From NCBI GenBank assembly GCA_012845835.1, contig JABAKD010000030.1:12441580-12505579 (forward strand): DNA of 64,000 bases. The letters are read 5' to 3'. Position 1 is the stretch's first letter, and each line of letters starts with the position of its first letter. This DNA comes from Undaria pinnatifida. Lineage: Eukaryota; Sar; Phaeophyceae; Laminariales; Alariaceae. Below the pieces are notes generated by a model. The model had not been told where the DNA came from. It did not search any database and saw only the letters and a program-made list of their open reading frames with translations. Made by a program: the position numbers and the translations under genes. Below, in pieces: positions 23,447-34,326 of the stretch.

Positions 23447-24414
23447 CTAGGGCAAAAGGAACGCAGCCTTTTGTGATTTGTTTCGGTCGAGAGTCCGAGT
23501 CGAGAGTCGATTGAAGGTTTCGTACCGATCTAGAGGCGTGCTCCAATAGGAATACAAATTTAAATTTTCGCCGCAGAACGTTGCGATCGCGCCGCGTGGA
23601 TCCTTTCGCAGAGCAACACGTGGAAGCCACAAGGTCTCGACGTTGCTGCTAACCCACCCCACCCCCGACACTTATCTTCAGCACCTTCACTGGCCAAGAG
23701 AAAGCACCGATGTCCTTTATCCAGAGTCTGGTCCCAGCCAAGGTGATCTAAGATAGTCCATGTATGGTCCGCGCATCTGCTCAGTAGCTTGTCTGGTGGT
23801 TTAGGGGTTGAAGCGGCTCTACTATCTAGACTACTGCTGTTGTGAGTATGTCAAGGCACCAAGTGTATGGCAAGCTCCCATTTAGATGTCTGTCGAACTC
23901 CGTAGGCACGATGGTGTAGTTTCCATGGCGCAACGGCGCAACTCTTGCGTCTCTCAACTTGTACCCTCTCGGAGGTTTGCGCTTCCAAACCTCAAGCTTG
24001 GGCACTTGGGGACTACCGGTACGTACGGGCCGGTCCATCGACGGTACCCGGTGGTACCTGGTCCAGCAGCAGTACTCCTTTTGGAGTATTAATACCAGGT
24101 AGTATGATACCGTCATAACGTCGGACATGCATATAGGTCATAAAGCCTACTCATGACTCATGACCCTATAACAATATAATACCGACATTTCATATTATAC
24201 AAAGAAATCACACCTGTAGGCCATGCCGCGTCGTATACGAGCTTGAGCACACTTACAGCAGCAGCTGGGCTCTTACATACCGATACCACCTTGATACCCT
24301 GGTACCTACCTGCTAAGCGTCAAGCAGTTTCTTTCAAGCACCTCCTGGTTATGCTGCTGTAACCATTCTTGCGTCCTGTCCGTCTCCTTCTCTTTCCTGC
24401 CGTCGCCTGCGAAG
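23447..24414. other. Intergenic/intronic stretch with acctggta palindrome cluster
   Basis: No supported exon is seen, although the missing first exon of the TspO-like gene should lie here or just upstream. Bases 24010-24110 and 24295-24350 hold many palindromic taccaggta, ggtacc and acctggta motifs. Confidence 0.35.
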
Positions 24415-27400
24415 CCCGCTCAGCGAGCGGTCAGCGTAGCGGCGCTAGCTGCCGCGGGGTGCACAGGTCTCTACTTCGCTGCGGAATCAGGATCGCTGGC
24501 CAGTTGGGGTCTTCCTTACTTGAAGCCATGGCAGGTGGGTGAATCACTCGCCATTGGGACCCAGTGACTGGTATTTTTTTAGCGGCGGTATACTACGAGG
24601 TAGCAGCCGGCATCAATCATCGATCAAGGGAGCTTTCGAGTGACGGGGTGACGGCATATGTCGAGACTCGCCCGTTCACGACGCTAGAGTGAATTCAGCA
24701 CTGTTCTGTCAATGGTGCTCTGTGATGCTGCGTGTGGGTTGGCGTCTCGTACTCGCATCGAGTAATAGCAAGCTTCAGCTGTACGAGCTCATTTTTCTTC
24801 TATATGCCAGGTAGTATGTGATACCAGGTACCTGAAACATTCCGGGTGCCTGGTACCAGGTACTCGGTGATTTTTTTTTTCTCTTATTTTTATCCTCCGG
24901 CGGATGGGGAAAAATAAAGCTTTAGCTCACCACTCTTCCGCGTATTTTCATACGCGTCGTGTGTCGATTTAACTCAGTTGCTTTCGCAGCCCAACGCTAT
25001 CGGTGAGTATTTGCGGCATAGGTATATGGCAGCCATGCCACATCGGTTCAGACCGATGAGAGGAGCTCGTGTTGCTTATTGTTTACTCTAGAGTGCGACG
25101 TGGGCGTGCTGCCGGTGCGCCCAAGTCCGACCACCTCCCCGGCTTTCCCCGTCTGGTACGTCTACGGCCTTTGAGACACTGCGGCATTATTGTGCCATCA
25201 CATCGGGTCGCTTCCATATGCTCGTATCGACTGAACTTGCATGCCGCTCTACCAGGCACAGTACTTGCTTGCCTTGACTACCGGTAACGGTTCATCCAAA
25301 TTACCGGAAGAATCGCGTCGCTTATACAGGACTGACCGAAAGAGGGGAACAATCTAGCTAGAGTGAGCCTCTGAGGCTCAGGCAACACGGAACCTTTGGA
25401 AGCCATGAGCGATCGTAATCCCCACCATCGGCGCTGAATATATACACGATTTTTGTTGTTGATTTTTACCCTCCGGTGGATGGGGAAAAATATAGCTTAA
25501 GCTCGCGATACTTGCACGTATTTTCGTACTTGTATTTTCATACAAGTATACGTCGTGTGCCAATTTAACTCAATTGCATTCGCATTCCAGCGCTAGCTGG
25601 CGTGTCCTTCAGTTCACGTGGTAGCGACAGCGCGAATATTTCATTTACGGTAGGGTTACCCCTGTTGTTGGTCCTACCGTTGGTCCTACCGTTGTTCCAG
25701 CCGTTGCTCCTATGATACCGCTGCTGCTGCGGCGGCGGCGGCAGCGGCGACGACGTCAGGAAAACTTGGAGACGAGGGATAGGGTCCGCAAAGTGGTCGA
25801 CACTTTTATACCTACGAAACCATTATGACAGACAGACAGACAGACTACCAGCATTTAATACAGTATATTGATATGTTCACGTATACCGGTATAGGTTGGC
25901 CGACGGGTCGATAATGGCCGAGGGATCGATGGTGGCCGACACCGGTAATAACGAGCGTTAACCCCCGTTTTCACGAAAAACACTTGAAGTTAGAGCAGGG
26001 TCGTTGTTGGAATCGATCGCCGAAGCACCGTACACCATGTATGAGCACTCGAAACTCTTCCTCGCTCTTCCAGGCGTTGACTCTTGTCTCGTGGGGCATC
26101 AACACCGCCGCCATCTTTGCGGGCGGGAGACTTGACACCGAACTCAGCAAAGGCAAGGAACCCTCTGGGGAAGAGAAAGACGAACCTCTTCCCGTGGTGC
26201 GATACTTCATGCCTGCCGGGTGGGCCTTCGCGATCTGGGGTCCGATCATTCTAGGTTAGTTAGGTTGACGCCTCCAATGATGGAACACCGAGCGCTCTTG
26301 CTGTGGTGGAATCAGAATCAGCGTGAAAGTTGGATAAACAGCGCATCATCTGGGTTCTTGACGTAGTCCGAGACATATGTCAGGGTTAGTATTGAATCGC
26401 TGGAATACTTTGTCCGTCCACGTGCAGTGCATACTCTACATGGTACTTTGGAGTATGCATGCAGTCCACATGCAATGCATTCCTGGTACCGTGGAATCCA
26501 CGAGCATGTTTCTGAGTCCACGTGCATGCATTGCCAATACCCAGACCTGAATTTAGGGGTGAACGACGACATCCCATGAGGCATTCTAGCGCCGCTGAGC
26601 AGTATGTCGGAATGATACGAGAGCCAGGTACACTAATTATACTGTTTCCATCGCTGCTGCTGCTACTGCTCTGTTCCAATATATCTTGCCACCGTCCCCC
26701 CCCCCCACCCCCGTTGCCATGTTTTTACGATCAGGTGAATCCGCCTTAGCGGGGTATCAGGCTCTGCCACTCGACAGCGTCCACGCCGCCGCCGGATGGC
26801 TTTCCGGCTTGAGCCCGTGGCTAGCGGCTGCATTTCTGCATCAGGTACATACGTGGGTTTGTCGAACTACTCGAACCGGCTTGCGCCGCCTTACCGCCTC
26901 ACCGCCTTACCGGTGCCGGACACCGTGCTACGATAGGGCTTGTAATGATAGAGCCTAAATTTCATTTTCTGAGACTCCTCACCTGAAGAGCTCTCTCTAC
27001 CTCCAAATCATCAAAACCATCCTCAAAATCATCCTCAAAATCATCCTCAAAACCCTCGAAATCATCAAAGTTATCCTCAACATCATCAAAAACCATCCCA
27101 CCGTAGGAATTGCACTTTTTGGGCCAAACATTTCTGACCCGTTGAGCTCTTGGCGTGTGGAACAATCGAGTATAACAAATTCACTAGTTTGTTGCATTAA
27201 ATAGGCTATTAATAGGACTAGCGCATAGAAAAACTGATCGGTTTGTTTATTTGTGTTGTTCATAGGATTGAATATAGGACTAGCGAATAGAAAAACTGAT
27301 CGGGTTGTTTATTTGTTTCATTAATAGGATTAAATAGGACTAGCGCATACCTGGTAGAAAAACTGTCGGGGTTGTGACCAATATACGGCAGGGGGGGGGT

Positions 27401-30334
27401 ACCCCCTTTTGGGCACTTATTTGTCAGTGGCTCGGTGTCAGTCGCCCGAGTGACCCACCCCCCTGTTCCTTGGGGTCACAGGCTTTGTTTCTTTCGAGTG
27501 CTGTTTAACCACATTCTCGATATTTATACGGAACGGGATGGTTAGATCTACGCTGCACCAAAAACAATCGCCGAACGTGTTTTCGTCAGTGAAGTACAGA
27601 GTCACTCGCGCCATTATTAGTAATACTGCCTCATATCCGGTACTGAAAATTGAGGGTATGGTACTACAATTTACCGCAGCCTTGATCTTGCGCGAATGAA
27701 TGCCTTCGAAGTCGTGTTTCGGGTCAGATGTGGGTGATGATGTTGATGATGTTGATGCTGTTGATGATATTCAGCTGGCTCCTCATATTGGGAGCTCAGA
27801 AATTTCTTAGAATCTGCTGCACCCCAAGCTACCGTGGGATGACTCCTCACCCAACTCCTCGCTTTGAGAAAAGTGTATGCTCAGCCCGCTACACAATCCC
27901 ATTACCTATTCATGGGTGTGCAGAATACAGAATGAGCTATAAGCTCGTTTGGGCTGATCGGTGTTACTTGGCGGGCTGCTTGCGCGGTGGCTAAGGATTT
28001 TTTTTTCTTTTTTTTTCGCCAGAGTTTTGGTACCCCCCCTCTTCAACTTGAGGCGCACCCGGGTTTTCATGCTAAGCACATCCCAAAGTGAAAGCTTGTG
28101 AGTGTAAAATAGATGAAAATCCAACGGCACCAGGTAGTGCCTCGGTTAAGAAGCCGCCCCGTTAAGGAAATTATTTCGCGGTAGGTTTTGCGGCGTTTTC
28201 TGTCCGGCGCTGTTAAAATACTTATCCACGGCAACAAGCGTCTCCGTCGCTCGTCCCATTTGACAGTCGTGCTGGTGCCTATCCTTCCGGGCTTGGGCGA
28301 GAGATGCCGGTCTCTTGTGGCTTCCCGCTGTGCTTCTTGGCGCCACCGCGGCATGTCTAGGAGGCGCTCATCACGTTCTAAGAGGGGCTCTTACGGCTGG
28401 CGGCATGAGCACGCTCCAATACGTCTTGGTCCACTTGCCTGTCAGGTACGGGCTCTCGACTGCTCGCCGTATACGATGAGTTACATTGTTGGTAACCGGT
28501 AGCCCCGGTGATCTAGTGGTTACCCTCGAATGCTGTTTTTAATAGCGAGTTGTTCCTGAATTCCATACCCCACGTGGGTCGGACTTTTGCGTTTATTCGC
28601 AAAAAAAATAAAACTAAAAGGAACCAACTGCTGAAAGCGCCTAGCAGCGTGGGTAGGCGCAATGCGATGCGAGTCGATGAGGCAAGAAAGGGCTGAATTC
28701 TTCTCGCGATAAGCATGAATGCGCATACCGTAGTGGGGAGGGGCGAGAAGAGTCTGCTTAGTGACCCCGGATCTGAGGTTCGCCTAGGGAGGGAGGAGGA
28801 GAAATTAAGAGTGCAAAGATAATCGAGAGGGTACGCAAAAAAAGAAAATGTTGCCTTTGTTTGTGTTTTCTGACCCGAGGCCATGTAGAAGGTATCTTTC
28901 GTGAGGCTCCTCTCCCCTGGCCCACCCTGTCCTGGATGCTTCTGCACCCTGTCCCAGATACGCAATGCCTCCGTCACATGCCGCACATTGGCTGCGTTTT
29001 TTTAATGCGTATCACTCCCAACGGCCGCCGGTTTTCCTCGAATTTTGCATCCACACCACTCACGCTAAGATATATACCTGGTACTCGCTTTGGTCGTGAT
29101 ACACTTGTTGACGCTTGAAGTATATGGACGAGGAGGGTGAGAGAAGTGGGGAGAGATGTGGCTGTGTGGCTGGTTGTATTCTTCTTGGCATCTCGTTTTT
29201 GCTTCACCTTTTAGGGCGCTGTGTTGCTGTTAAATCAAAAGCGGGAGGTTCAGAAATTGGAGGCAACGCGATGGTGTGTGTTAGCCTTCTTCGTCTACCG
29301 CCGCCGTCCCCGAGCTCGCTCGACCCACCTTAAAGTTCCACCCCTGCCACACCCGCCCACCACCCCCACCCATCACAGCCTCCACTTTGGGTGGGTGTCC
29401 TGCGCCACCCTGGTGAACTTCAACAACTACATCGCCCTCGTCCCAAGGTTCTCGGACAAGGGAAAGCTTCGGTTCTCTCTAGCGTCAATCGCCGCTGCTG
29501 TGTCCCTCGCCGTAGCGGTCTCTGGAAAGACTGGGGACCCTGTCTACGCGGGTGTTGTGGCGTGGGCTCTCTCTGCGGTTGCCAGCGAGAAGGGGTGGGG
29601 GCGAATGAAGGTGCGTCTTGTGAGGGGGTGACGGTGTGGTGGTGACGGTGTGGTAGTGTTTGTTTTAGTGTTTTTTTTTTGTGTTGTTGGTGGTGGAGGC
29701 AGTGGTAGTATTGTTTTTGGTGTTGGTGCTACTGTAGTATTGGCGGTGGTGTATTGATCGTGGTGTTGGCATTTGTATTGGCAGTGGTATGGGATTTGTG
29801 TTAATGATGGTGGTGTGGTGTTATTGATGTTGTTGGTATAGGTGGTGGTGCTGCAGTTTTGTCATCCTCGTAGCGCAAGACAGTCAAGGAAGCCTTCGGC
29901 GATACTCGGTGTGTCAAGGGGAGCCCATCACAGTTTGCACGCTTCCTCGAATGTGAATGGGGGGGGTCGAGAGCACTCCCCCCTGCCGAGAACCGCCGTT
30001 TTTTTTCTTGCCGTTTAGGACACACCTCCCCCCGTCTTGCCTTTTCTTTTGCCAACTCCGACGACGCTTTTCCCGTTTTTTTCGAAACGAACCCTCTTCT
30101 AAGAAAAGTCTTGTGTCGCCACCGCCGTTGCCTACCGTGAACGCGCAGCCCACTGCAAGCAAACCCAGCGTACCCCAAGGCGTAACGCCTCCCACGAACT
30201 CTTCGCCGCTGCTGCTACCCGCCGACTCGCAGGGACGGGTGGAAAGCTCGACGTTGGAGACGCAGGCAACCGCTGCCAAGATCGGAGCGGCGCTGTGCGC
30301 TGTGACGGCGATCGCTACATCCTTTTTGTCTTGA
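24415..30334 (+). CDS. TspO/MBR-like (tryptophan-rich sensory protein-like) membrane protein, partial model
   Basis: Supported exons: 24415-24534, 26074-26254, 26735-26844, 29215-29273 and 29379-29610, then one or two C-terminal exons ending with the stop at 30334. Junction phases agree (0, 1, 0, 2, 0). Features recalling TspO-like five-helix proteins are LVSWGINTAAIFAGG, the Trp-containing PAGWAFAIWGPIILGE, a YQALPLD turn, WLSGLSPWLAAAFLHQ, and SLHFGWVSCATLVNFNNYIA, followed by a VYAGVVAWALSAVA helix. The family binds porphyrins or related ligands in mitochondrial, plastid or bacterial membranes; the ligand here is unknown. About 30 residues normally found between the third and fourth exons are missing from my model, so one exon is unseen. 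The N-terminus, with any targeting peptide, is also unresolved. The last segment ends in another possible helix (TAAKIGAALCAVTAIATSFLS). Confidence 0.6.
24871..25010 (+). repeat. Dispersed repeat family C, copy 2
   Basis: Contains tttatcctccggcggatgg, aaaataaagctttagctcacc, gcgtattttcatacgcgtcgtgtg, aactcagttgctttcgca and cagcccaacgctat. It lies in an intron of the TspO-like gene. Confidence 0.75.
25455..25635 (+). repeat. Dispersed repeat family C, copy 3
   Basis: Same order as copy 2, starting tttttaccctccggtggatgg and ending near gacagcgcga. It has a small local duplication of the tattttcatac block around 25520-25550. Confidence 0.75.
27690..27830 (+). repeat. Dispersed repeat family D, copy 1
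   Basis: Shares gaat-ccttcgaagtc-tgttt, a gatgatgttgatgat run, gctcctcat-ttgggagctcagaaa and attcttagaatctgctgca with 37075-37180. The gagctcctcat...gagctc part forms a hairpin. It lies in an intron of the TspO-like gene. Confidence 0.65.
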
Positions 30335-30824
30335 CATGGCGACCAAGCCGTATGTAGCGGGTGTTTTAACGAAAGCGAGTCGACGTAGTGGGCAGCCAGT
30401 TTGACCAAAATGTATTTGACGTGCCCGGTAGGTAGTACTGGAGCCTGTGGGATAGATGACGTGAACCCCATGGTTGGGCTTCACAAAGGGAAAAGTTTTG
30501 GGCTTCAGAGGTGAAAAACTCGGGGGTTTTCACGACTCACGACCCGGCCTACGCGTAAGATCAGGAGGTTTTAAAACACAATCGGAGATCCAGTCGGTTC
30601 GGGCCAGGAGGTTTTCGAAATCTCACGGGACGGGTCGGTCCGGGTCAGGAGTTTTTCAAATCTCACGGATCGGGTCGGGTCGGGTCGGGTCACCCCGACT
30701 CGATTGGACCGTGGAGAAATGCTCCGACCCGTCCAAAGCCCTGAAAAAAATGAGGCGTTGGAGGGGGAAAATGTTTGGGCTTTAGAGGTGGAAATATTTG
30801 GGCTTTGAGAGGAGAGAAACGTTG
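30335..30824 (+). repeat. Intergenic segment with GGGTC-rich repeat, copy 3 (family E)
   Basis: Bases 30480-30735 hold repeated cggg(t)cgg units (gggtcgggtcgggtcgggtc at 30668), ttttcaaatctcacgg elements and cacgactcacgacccgg. They match the style of family E copies at 1872-1990 and 4370-4545. No gene is seen. Confidence 0.5.
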
Positions 30825-31083
30825 CACATGTCGGACAGATCACCGATCCCCACTTGATTATCTAGGTATGGCAGGGAAGGTCTGTATGGTCTAGCTTATG
30901 TTACCATGCTACCGGCTGGGAGCCGTGCGATCTGCATCATCTAGCAAATTCTTCCAAAGTTGGATCTGTACTCTATATACAGATCCTGCTCAACATCCCA
31001 GAACGGCAAATACAGGATCTACTCTACCTGGTATATGATTTGGATGATTTAGATGATTTAGATCACGACCTGTCCGAGTTGTG
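30825..31083. mobile_element. MITE-like element with terminal inverted repeats, copy 1
   Basis: The left end cacatgtcggacagatcacc is matched by the reverse complement of the right end (cacaactcggacaggtcg). The inverted repeats are about 22-30 bp and the element is about 260 bp. The interior is AT-rich, full of gatct/agatc steps, and has no coding capacity. A second element with the same end sequence and similar length is at 44267-44538. This is the structure of a miniature inverted-repeat element. No clear target-site duplication was resolved. Confidence 0.55.
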
Positions 31084-34000
31084 GCACGTTCACAAGAATT
31101 GACGGGAATAGCATAATCGGCCACACGAAGCTGCCCTAGCTTCTGGGGTAAGAAATGTCTCCGAAGCACAGCGTTCGGAGCTATACGACACGCCCGCAGC
31201 ATTCTGGTACTCGAACTGCTGCGCTCTCTTCGAGAACAATCAACAAGACGCGCGTTTGTGGTGTTTTTTGGTGGATGTGCAAGGGTCCCAAAAAGGGTCG
31301 AATTTTTTCCCCGACTGGGGCATCCTCCGCTAGGGCTGTTGTTGTGGGTGGGGTATGCACGGGTTTCAATGAGGCTATGTCCGTGATCGGGTTATGCTGT
31401 TGCTGCCGGAGCGTACGAGTAGACTCCGTGGGATGCCTTCGAGGTTTTCGCCGCTCGCTGTACATAAGAGGTTTCCTTTCTCGGGTGTTGCAGAGATTGG
31501 CAAGTGATGCCTTGGTGGTAGTACACATCAGTGCATGTTTGCTTCGGGGGTGATCTTGGGACCAAAGGAAGGAACACTGAGGAGTTGCAATATGAAAATG
31601 ATGGAGGGGGGCTGGGTCGGGGATAGGTTCTACTGATACCGTATACAGTATACACTAGTGTATAGGGGCGCATCAATTTTTTTTTTGAATCTCGCTGAGC
31701 ATGTGCTCCGTTGGACGTGCCTGCTGCTGTAGGGTTGGAGAAAGAAAAGAGCAGTGAACGATACGGGAAGAGGTGATAGATACCTCAGCAAAAAGCGACC
31801 CTTCTGTTTTTTTTGGGGGGGGGGTTGTGTGTCGGTGTTTTTGTGTTTTCCCCGTTTTTTGCCCCGTTCCCCCCCAACACTTCAGTCGCGTTGTGTGTGT
31901 GCGTGAGATGCGTCAGTATCTCTCTTTGCGAAATTTTTGTGCGCGGCGTTTGGATGCAGTCAAGAGGAAGACGCTCATTTTAAAACGCGTTTTTTTTTAT
32001 TGTTATCGCGACGTTTTCGGTGAACGTATCGTACGCATAATATGTGTTGGTCATCGTCAGAACTTCGCAGAGGGCGAAGGAGACGATGTTATTCGCGAAG
32101 AAAGCCCTTGACAATCGCCATCCAGGATTCAAATCTCGTCCCTGCGACCCCAGCTGCGCCATTGGAAGAAAAACACGATTTTGTGCGCAACTGACTGGAA
32201 AATGTACGCTTCTTGCTGTTGTACGTGGTGTTCTGCACGTTGAACCTGTTCGTGTCGGTGCTGCTACCAGTCGCTAATCGTTGCGCTAAAATCCATTCGA
32301 ACCGGCATGTAACACAATCAGGCACAACCGCGCAGCGACGGTTTTTTGGGGGAAGGGGGGGTCAAGCTTCAACTTTTTTGTATGTGCGTTTCAGCCCCGT
32401 TAGCCGTAGAAGGCCACTAAAAGAAAACGCGACTAAAAAAAACGACAAGGATGGACGGCCGTATCAACCGTCTCACGTGATCGCGCAGCAGCACAATTAC
32501 GTGGCACCAGGCTGCGCGGGTGTCGCAGAGCAAGGCTATACTGTAGGGTAGTTGGCCCAGCCACCCGTCGCCCTTGGGGTCTCTTTTTCCACCGGCTCAA
32601 GAGCTATTTGCGCGGGGTGGCTACATACATGCCTATGTGTTTTTCGCTTTCGGGATATACCCGCCGTTAATTATTTGTGACGCAGCTGTGCCAACAACGC
32701 ATTTTGACGTCCGTTTTTGAGTCAAGTACTGAACCACTCGTTCGAGTGGCTCAAACTTAACAATGAAAAGGGGTCCATCCCCCTGTAGAGCGTAGCTTTG
32801 GTCCATAGAACTCCTTGTATATTGCACCAGCTGTTCGGAAAGTAATCTGGCAAATCCCCGACGCAACAGCCCGCGTTGCTTCGTGTAGTTGATCAATATG
32901 ATGTTGCGATACAGTATCATCAATTCGTTTCGTCATCTTTTCCCTCAAATTCCGAGACGGTTAACCCGAGACGGTTAAGTTCTCACGCCCCGAGAGAGGC
33001 CGGTTGCCTTCGCCTCCCTGTGGCGCGTTCCATTATGATCTGCGGGAAGTCACGCGCAGGTGCTTCCACATGACCCCGCCCCCCCCCCCTGGACCCCAAC
33101 CGACGGCTTGTGCGCCGCATCTTCTCCAAATGCTTCACTAAAAAATATATGCTTTCGAACCTCGGTGGGACCATCATTATAATTTATAACATCCATTTGG
33201 CGGGAAAGGGCAAGAAATCGCGGGAAAAGGTTGCCCTTTCTCCCCACCCCCCAAGTCTGGTCGCTAGTTCCGCCTTGACCGCAGGCAACAAGCGCTGCAG
33301 CGGAAACGGATCCCAGCAAACAAACTCGGAGAAGACAGCACCCATCCCCACTACTGGTACAACGCAAAGAAAGCGGCGGTGGAGTTGGGTAAGTCCGATG
33401 CGCGGCGAAGAAAGTGGTATTTTTCTTGGCAAGGCAGGCACACCTTGAACTCCCTCCCTCCCAATCCACTCCCCCCCACCCCCTTGAGGGGCACGTCTCC
33501 GAAAAAGCAACCCCCCATGCTCATGCATCATCAAGCCTGGCTTATATATGTGTCAACACGGCTTCCCTCAAATTGTTTCGCTGTCTGCAATTTTGCTGTG
33601 AGCGAAAACAGAACGGAGCAAGGGTTGTCCATAAGCCACAACAATAAAACCACGCAAATAATCAAACCAACACAAAATAAACAGCGAGGGTTGCCCTTAT
33701 GGTGTAACGGTAAAACCACGCAAGCGATCAAAACCCACACACAAGTCCAACTAGGACGGATAGGATAATTGTACTGAGTGGCTGCTAGACGGCGGAATTA
33801 TTCTCCGATTCGAGCCGTGATCATGCGCCCAGACACCGCGAAATAGGGGAAGCAAGCTCCTCCAACCAGTGCCTTACGCACGCCGCCTAGTGATAAGGCT
33901 TTGCCACCAAACCATCCGTTGAGAAGAAACTCGACATGTTGCACAGCACACCAAATTCCGTGCCCCCCCGCCACGCCGGAGGGGCGGCGGCAGAAAGTAC

Positions 34001-34326
34001 CACACTAATAAACCGGCGCCCAAAAATAGGATGAATACAATACCACATGCACGGAATCGAGCCGTCGATCGGCGATCGGCGCACAGCAAGCATTTTACAT
34101 CAGTCAGGGAAGAGCCCTCGGCCCGGACAGAAATAGTGGTGTAAAGACCTACCCACCCTCTCACCCACCCACCCACCCTCCCATCCACACCCACCCTCCC
34201 ATCCACACCCACACCCATCTATCCACCCACGTACCCACCCAATCTCACATCCATCCACCCGCAAATGCAAAACCGTCAGCTTCGCCAAGCTCACACGAAC
34301 ACAGCACAAAGTTCAGCATGAGCATG
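31084..34326. other. Intergenic stretch without supported genes
   Basis: Separates the 3' end of the TspO-like gene from the 3' end of NAA35, so neither promoter should lie here. Frames on both strands are short and carry no recognisable domain. Bases 34140-34260 are a c-rich (ccaccca)n low-complexity run. A tRNA-like fragment may lie at 32110-32170 on the minus strand (tggcgcagctgg A-box-like, then a gatttgaatcc B-box-like block, too closely spaced for a real tRNA). Confidence 0.4.
33617..33742 (+). repeat. Tandem duplication, about 62 bp period
   Basis: agcaagggttgtcc...aataaaaccacgcaaataatcaaa is followed by agcgagggttgccc...cggtaaaaccacgcaagcgatcaaa. The second unit contains ttatggtgtaacggtaaaac, which resembles a tRNA A-box region. 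Confidence 0.55.
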
